From: Ambrosia x helenae
Lineage: Eukaryota; Streptophyta; Magnoliopsida; Asterales; Asteraceae
Length of the DNA stretch: 64,000 nt
Assembly: GCA_030844895.1 (NCBI GenBank)
Contig: CM061223.1
Location: 3,534,001 to 3,598,000 of the forward strand
Direction of reading: 5' to 3'
Positions 58,544 through 64,000 of this stretch are shown here, piece after piece. Made by a program: the position numbers and the translations under genes. Every line of letters starts with the position of its first letter. Within the stretch, counting starts at the first letter, position 1. The notes beneath the pieces are model-generated. The model was given only the letters and a program-made list of their open reading frames with translations. It did not search any database and was not told the origin of the DNA.

Positions 58544-59582
58544 GACAAAATTACAGAAATCAACATTTATGTTTCATCAAAATTGCAGGTTCCAACCTTT
58601 ATGTTTAATTTGCACCCAAATCAACCTTTAACTATACATTTTCATACAGGTTCCAACCATTAACACTAACTCAGTTAATTTTTGTAGTTAAGTCCCCTCA
58701 CATGCAAGTCATGTAAGGGCACTTTAGTCTTTTCACCTTCAATCCCTGTTTTAATGACAGAAATAAAAAATAAAAAAATAATAACAAGTCAAACGATTCA
58801 TATTATTCTCTCTACTTCCGGTTCGTTATAATAACCATGATTCAAATCAAACTCATTTCAAAACATTATCCATTTTTCGTAATGATCATCACTCTCCCAA
58901 AACTATCAACTACTAAACTGATTAATAATATTGAATAACTAATTACTAATATTTGATTAACTACTAGTTACAAAAAATTAAAAACAAAAAACTTTCAGCC
59001 TATTAACGGTTCATCAACTCTCAATGTGTTGATCCAAGCAAGCTCTTCATTGTTTAAGTCCCCAAAATCCCAATCAGGCAAATCACTATATTCTTGATCG
59101 AGCCTATACAGTTCCAAATCATCAATATCATCGAACCCTCCTTTGAACCCGAGCTCGTACCAGTACCTGTACCTGGACCAGATGACGATTCAAGCTCAAG
59201 AACCGATGATGCGGTGGTGGTGGTGGTGATGTATCGAACACATCTCATTAGTGATTGTTTAGGTCTGCAAACTGAACCCAAATCTTAAAATCGAACATCA
59301 TTAACGGTGGGGAACAATGGTTGTGTTGCGGTGGGGATGGGTGATGCGGCGGTTTGGATATGCGGTGGTGTGGAAGTGGTTGGGGTGTGGTTGGGGTGAT
59401 GCAGTGGGGGTGGGGGTGCGTGTGGAGATATGGTGGTTGTGGTAGGAGGTGCGGTGGCGGTGGTGGGAGGTGCGATGGCAATGATGATGCGGTGGTGGTG
59501 GTGGTGAGACTAAAGAGGTGGTGGTCTGATGAAGAAGAAGTAGGGAATACTAGGTTCTTTTGTCTCTGTTTGTGTATAGCTA

Positions 59583-59640
<58 letters not shown>

Positions 59641-59836
59641 GAGGTGAAAAGACCAAACTGCCCTCACATGACTTGCATGTGAGGGGACTTAACCAAGAAA
59701 ATTAACCGAGTTAGTCAAAAAGGTTGGAACCTGTAGCAAAATCAATACGTAAAGGGTGTTTTCCGTGCAAATGGAACATAAAGGTGGGAACCTGCAATTT
59801 TAGTCAAACGTAAAGGTTGATTTACGTAATTTTGTC
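58544..59836. mobile_element. Mutator-like element with ~200 bp TIRs
   Basis: Arms of about 200 bp (58544-58742 and 59640-59836, inverted) begin GACAAAATTAC. Perfect 9 bp TTTAAATAA lies at 58535-58543 and 59837-59845. These are diagnostic of MULEs. There is no transposase; the interior carries a coding-like fragment and a TAA microsatellite (59583-59639), so it may be a Pack-MULE. Confidence 0.85.
59000..59240 (-). pseudogene. Captured coding fragment inside the MULE
   Basis: The minus strand reads YELGFKGGFDDIDDLELYRL, DQEYSDLPDWDFGDL, NNEELAWINTLRVDEP without a stop, acidic like a transcription-factor activation region. Family not recognised. The GGTGGT-rich remainder gives low-complexity shadows. 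Confidence 0.45.
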
Positions 59837-59845
59837 TTTAAATAA

Positions 59846-60707
59846 TAGAGGGTACTTTGATCATTTACAGTTTTACACAAACTTATTGGAGCAAATGAAA
59901 GTTTGTTTAGGGTAAGGACTAAGGACCAACCTAATGCAAAAGTATATATACCACTTGGACTATCATGTTAAATGAGGGCATTCAAGCAATCTATGTATAC
60001 TAGAGGGACCATCCATGTAATTAACTCTAGTTTTTCTAACAACCAAGTTAGAAATTTAATCCTGGATTATTTATTCTAGTTGTATTCTTAATTAGATTCT
60101 TGTACGATCTAATAAAAAGAAATACCTAGTTGCAAGCTATGGACGTACGAAATCCAAACAACGTAAATTATCGTGTTGCTTTTATTGCTTTCATGTGTGT
60201 GACAGTGGTTCAAGTCTGCGACTTTGAACACTTAATAAAAAAAAAACTTTGTATTGTTCATTATATAATTGGAAGTCAAAACTTGAATGTCCCTTTACCG
60301 TCATACAACTTTGAGCTTGCAGTTGGAAAATTTATCCAAAAACAATAGATCGATATCCAAAAACATGATGAGAGGTTTGACAGGGTGTAGTCATCTAGAG
60401 AAAGAAAAAAAATATATTAAGCTTGAGTATCATACCAAAGAAATGTGTATGTGTATGTTTGTCATACAATGAGATACTATGACTCATTGGGACGATGATA
60501 AGTTATGCATGTTTATATAATATGACAAAATATGATCAGTGAATGAGCATAATTTCAAGGACACTAGTACAGAACAGTGATGGTGTTTATTCAACGGTGA
60601 AGGACGCACATGGAGTTGAATAGTAGATCTGAGAATACGCTGATGCCCGAACTCAAAATTCAATTGGTAACTTAAATGCCAATTAAGGGGATGGTAGAAT
60701 GTCAATC
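59846..60707. other. Non-coding stretch, nothing recognised
   Basis: AT-rich; short ORFs without domains. Confidence 0.55.
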
Positions 60708-60725
60708 AAAATAATTGTGACAACT

Positions 60726-60833
60726 TTATTTTTTTAACAACAAATTTCTAGTCCTTTTGAGACTTGAACCCATGACCCCCCTAGGTGTTTCTAGAAGCTT
60801 TGCTTCTATCATTGGGCCACCAACCCCAATGAC
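60726..60833 (-). mobile_element. Short SINE with 18 bp target duplication
   Basis: The minus strand starts GTCATTGGGGTTGGTGGCCC (A-box region TGGTGGCCCAATG), has B-box-like GGTTCAAGTCTC, and ends in an A-rich tail. Perfect 18 bp AAAATAATTGTGACAACT at 60708-60725 and 60834-60851. 108 bp, close to the tRNA-derived head alone. Confidence 0.8.
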
Positions 60834-60859
60834 AAAATAATTGTGACAACTAGTGTGCA

Positions 60860-62678
60860 TGAGTTTAACATGAATTTATAGTGGTCATATGTAGGGTGGC
60901 AGAGATAAAGGGCAAAGGTGGGGGTGAAGAAATTTAGGCGTTTAGTGGGAAGGATGTTATGGAGATATGTGGCGGTGTGGAGAGCTTCCACCCAAAAAGA
61001 CGGGGGAAGATTGGCATGAATGAGTAGGGCACGAATGATGTCGTTTAGGCGACGTATCATTCGCTCCGCACGGCCATTTTGGGAGGAGGTTTGAGGGCAT
61101 GCGAAACGGAAAAGTAATCCGTTTTGATGGGCAAATGTTTTAAAGGCATTGTTGTCAAATTCACCGCCCAAATCACATTGAAAAGTTTTAATGAGGCGAT
61201 TAAATTGTGTGTGAATAAGGCGATGAAATTTGACAAATGTGGGAAAGGTCTCAGATTTATATTTTAACGGGTAAACCCAAACAAAGTGAGAGAAATTATC
61301 TATGAGGACCATGTAATATTTATAGCCCGATTTACTAGGCACAGGTGAGGTCCATAGGTCACAGTGAATGATATCAAATGGTGCAAATGTGTATGTATTA
61401 GAAGCATAAAACGGCAAACGTTTACTATTCGAAAGCTGACAAGAATTGCAAAAGTTAGACCGATGGTCTTTATTACATGGAAAATTAAAATTACGATGCA
61501 AAATATCTAAAACTTGTGCTCCTGGATGGCCGAGACGGTCATGCCATGGTTCGGAAGTGGTGGTGAGAAAGCAGGCTTGAATAGGCAGTTCAGGTGCGGT
61601 GAATGGATATAAGTCCCCAGTGCTATTGTGGCGCGAGAGAATTCTTCCATTGTGAAGGTCCTTCAAAGAAAAACCAAATGGATCAAATTCGATAGAAACC
61701 CAATTATCACGTGAAAAACGTCTAACGGAAATAAGGTTTTTAATAATGTGGGGACTATATAGGACATTGGGTAAAATGTATGTTCGGTTTGGTAAGTTGT
61801 AAAAGCCGGTCCCGGATTTAAGAATTGGAACACATTGACCATTACCGACTAATAGTTTATTACAAGCAGTAGATGAAGAAGGGATGTGGATCATACCTTG
61901 GTCTTGTGTGACATGTGCCTCGGCTCCGGTGTCCATGTAAGAAGTGGGGTCTTGAGCTTGCATATGCATATCGGAAAAAGCTACACTTAAGTCGGATGGA
62001 CACAGGGCATTATAACCGTAGTTTGGAGGAGCCGAAGGAGGAGCAACATAACCTGAAAAATTGGCCGAAGGCTGATCAGCAGGTGCCGATTGCTGACCCA
62101 TGGGCTGTCATGAGTAACCGGAATATTGGGCTGATCCAGACTGATTCTTGGGCTGCTGATTGGGCCAGGCAGGTTGATTAGGGTACGGGCAAGGTGGAGT
62201 ATTCCACCAAGCCCAAAACGGGCAGGACGGCATCTGAGGTGGTCAGCCAGATGGCGTACGGGCTGACCCGCGTCCTCTGCCCCCGCGTCCGAACCGACCC
62301 CTTCCGCGACCTCGTCCCCGTGAAGAGAAAGATTGCGGGTAAGGGTTTGGGTTGTTGCTGGTGTGTTGCTGCTGTGCGGGCTGAGTACCGGAGGCAGAAG
62401 AGCTGTGGTTTGGTTGCTGTTGCGTGACAAGGACCGAGGAGGTCGAGGACTGACGGGCGGCCATTCTAATAACTTCATCCTGCAGCATCGTACAAGCCGT
62501 ATCCCAATCCGCATTGTTTTGGTGAATAAGGGAAGCAGTTGTGTCATACTCTTGTGGTAGCCCGCGCACCAGTTGCAGAACGAGACGGGATTCGGTAACG
62601 GGTTGATCTACATCTTCAAGTTGGTTTGCAAGATCGCTGAGTTTTTGGCAATAATCTTCGACGGACGAACAATTGGCT
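60860..62678 (-). pseudogene. Ty1/copia gag-protease-integrase remnant
   Basis: Reading leftward: gag C-terminus (CSSVEDYCQKLSDLANQLED, SRLVLQLVRGLPQEYD, an RGRGRGRG tail); a frame break at about 62250; protease SYMDTGAEAHVT (about 61945); integrase zinc region WHDRLGHPG...CNSCQLSNSKRL; then D (IIHCDLWTS), D (FQCDLGGEF) and E (QNGRAERM). It stops near 60870 with no reverse transcriptase. The gag N-terminus is cut by an LTR at 62679. The domain order (integrase before RT) identifies copia. Confidence 0.9.
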
Positions 62679-64000
62679 TGTAACATCCGGCAAAAATCGA
62701 TGTGATTCCGTACGTAATTAGTATATGTAATTAACGGTTTAAGTGCATGTTTAAATTAATTGGATTAATTTAATTGATGCCGTAAGAGAATAGCAAATTC
62801 CCCGTAAGATGCATAGGAATGCACACGTTCAATGACGATGCATGATAGGATCATGTGCGAATAAACTTGTCCGGTACGGACGTTGGTGATTACCCGGCAG
62901 AAATTTAATAAACGAAAAGGATCCCGGATACCCAGGATATAAAATAAAGGGTAGTTTCATAAAATATAATGAGTTTTGGAACTCCAAAACCATAAGTGGA
63001 AACGTCTCATACAAATCTCCCGGTAACGAATAAAGTGCGCGTACCGCACCCGATACGCGCATAACTCATAATTTCACCCGGTAAAAGCCTAAATAACCAA
63101 TCAACACTTAAATTAGACTATATTTAAGGGTTATTAAAGGTATTTTTAATGTCCGAATAACGCGCGGTTAAAACCCGAAAAATACCCGAACGACACCCGA
63201 ACGACGGGGGATTTAACTTAACAAATATTGGGTAAATATTTGGAGTTGTGGACCCCACCTAAACCCACAAAGGGGCCGGCCTAGTGGCCATGCAAATCCT
63301 CTTGCAAGTTGTCTTAATAATAATAACCTACTAGCCTAGTATAATGCATGCATGGGACAAAAGATAAAGCATAAGATTAAGCAAGTACAAGCATGCTTAA
63401 ACCTTGTCTCCCTTGGTAAATATTTCGGCCCATGTGGCCCTAATAATCCAAGACAAAGGCAAATAATCATAGCCTAAGTACACACATGCATGCTTGCTTA
63501 ACTTGCCAAAATATTAGCCATAATTATAAAGCATGCTTGGACATGAAATGGATGCAAGATTAGCAAGTACTAAGGCATGCCAAAATCTTACTTGGTGTAA
63601 GAAAAGAATCGGCCAAATGGCCATGTAAAGCCAATACAAGATCATTCTATGGGATCACCTAAGTACACACTTGATTATATAAATCTAATATAGATATTAT
63701 AGAAGATTATAACCACTTAGCAAGATCCACAAGCCACCTCTTTCTCTCTCTAAATCCACGGCTAAACCACACCCATATACAATCTTCCTAAGATCACCTA
63801 GTACACTATACAATCTTCATTAGATTACATGCAATATTTGAAAGATATGGAAGAGTTATAAAAGGAAAACATGTGTTAGCACTTGAAGCAAACTCTTCTC
63901 CTTTTCCTCTTCCCTTGGCCGTGGGTTTTGAAGCAAGAACACACACATATCTTTCAAGTTTTTACATCTCCAAATCACTCAAGACAATCCATCATCCAAA
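62679..64000 (+). repeat. Start of another long LTR, truncated by the window edge
   Basis: Starts TGTAACATCCGGC exactly where the copia gag breaks off. Non-coding through to the edge, with a TATA-like TTATAAAAGG at about 63856 followed by a promoter-like leader. The TG start, TGTAACATC motif and length fit a Ty3 LTR. The other end and its target duplication lie outside. Confidence 0.6.

Overview
This window is plant nuclear DNA, almost entirely accessory. The evidence is LTR retrotransposons primed by initiator-Met tRNA, Ty1/copia and LINE fragments, CACTA, hAT, Mutator-like and Harbinger-type elements, Helitrons, SINEs, long TAA and TA microsatellites, and two decayed plant genes. The style of the chromodomain Ty3 polyprotein suggests a composite-family (Asteraceae) host, which is an inference. 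I see no intact host gene. A 100-N assembly gap lies at 4080-4179.

Layout. 1-4079: the left part of a decayed Ty3 chromovirus-type element on the minus strand. 4180-6660: an AP2/ERF-like pseudogene, a SINE and a Tourist-like MITE. 6661-11632: an Athila-like LTR, then MITEs and a 1.1 kb TIR element chained through TTA target sites, then a hAT-like element. 11880-19264: at least seven non-autonomous Helitrons, one holding a Mutator-type MITE, mixed with LINE remnants and a TAA-tailed SINE. 20700-32856: a deep nest in which a Tat/Retand-type Ty3 element was invaded by an LTR element with a small zinc-knuckle ORF. That ORF is split in frame by a 5.1 kb CACTA carrying pieces of an SMUBP2/IGHMBP2-like helicase gene, and a TRIM sits in the Tat gag. 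33335-34764: a frameshifted 3-ketoacyl-CoA synthase pseudogene with a G27 tract just upstream of its start.

37033-56614 is the largest structure: hAT-type ends with a perfect 8 bp target duplication enclose 19.6 kb. Inside are a hAT transposase remnant, a minus-strand Helitron, a Helitron carrying ARGONAUTE-like and other exon pieces with introns retained, one very young complete Ty3 chromovirus (two 2490 bp LTRs differing at one base noticed, intact 1552-residue polyprotein), and a solo LTR inside a Helitron helicase gene.

56615-64000: a foldback element, a Mutator-like element with about 200 bp TIRs and a captured coding fragment, a copia gag-protease-integrase remnant, a SINE with an 18 bp duplication, and the start of another long LTR running off the window.

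The most unusual recurring theme is tRNA-like modules (A and B boxes, in places a perfect T-arm) embedded in the LTRs of at least two Ty3 families. The intact Ty3 element is the only one here that looks able to encode its own mobility proteins.
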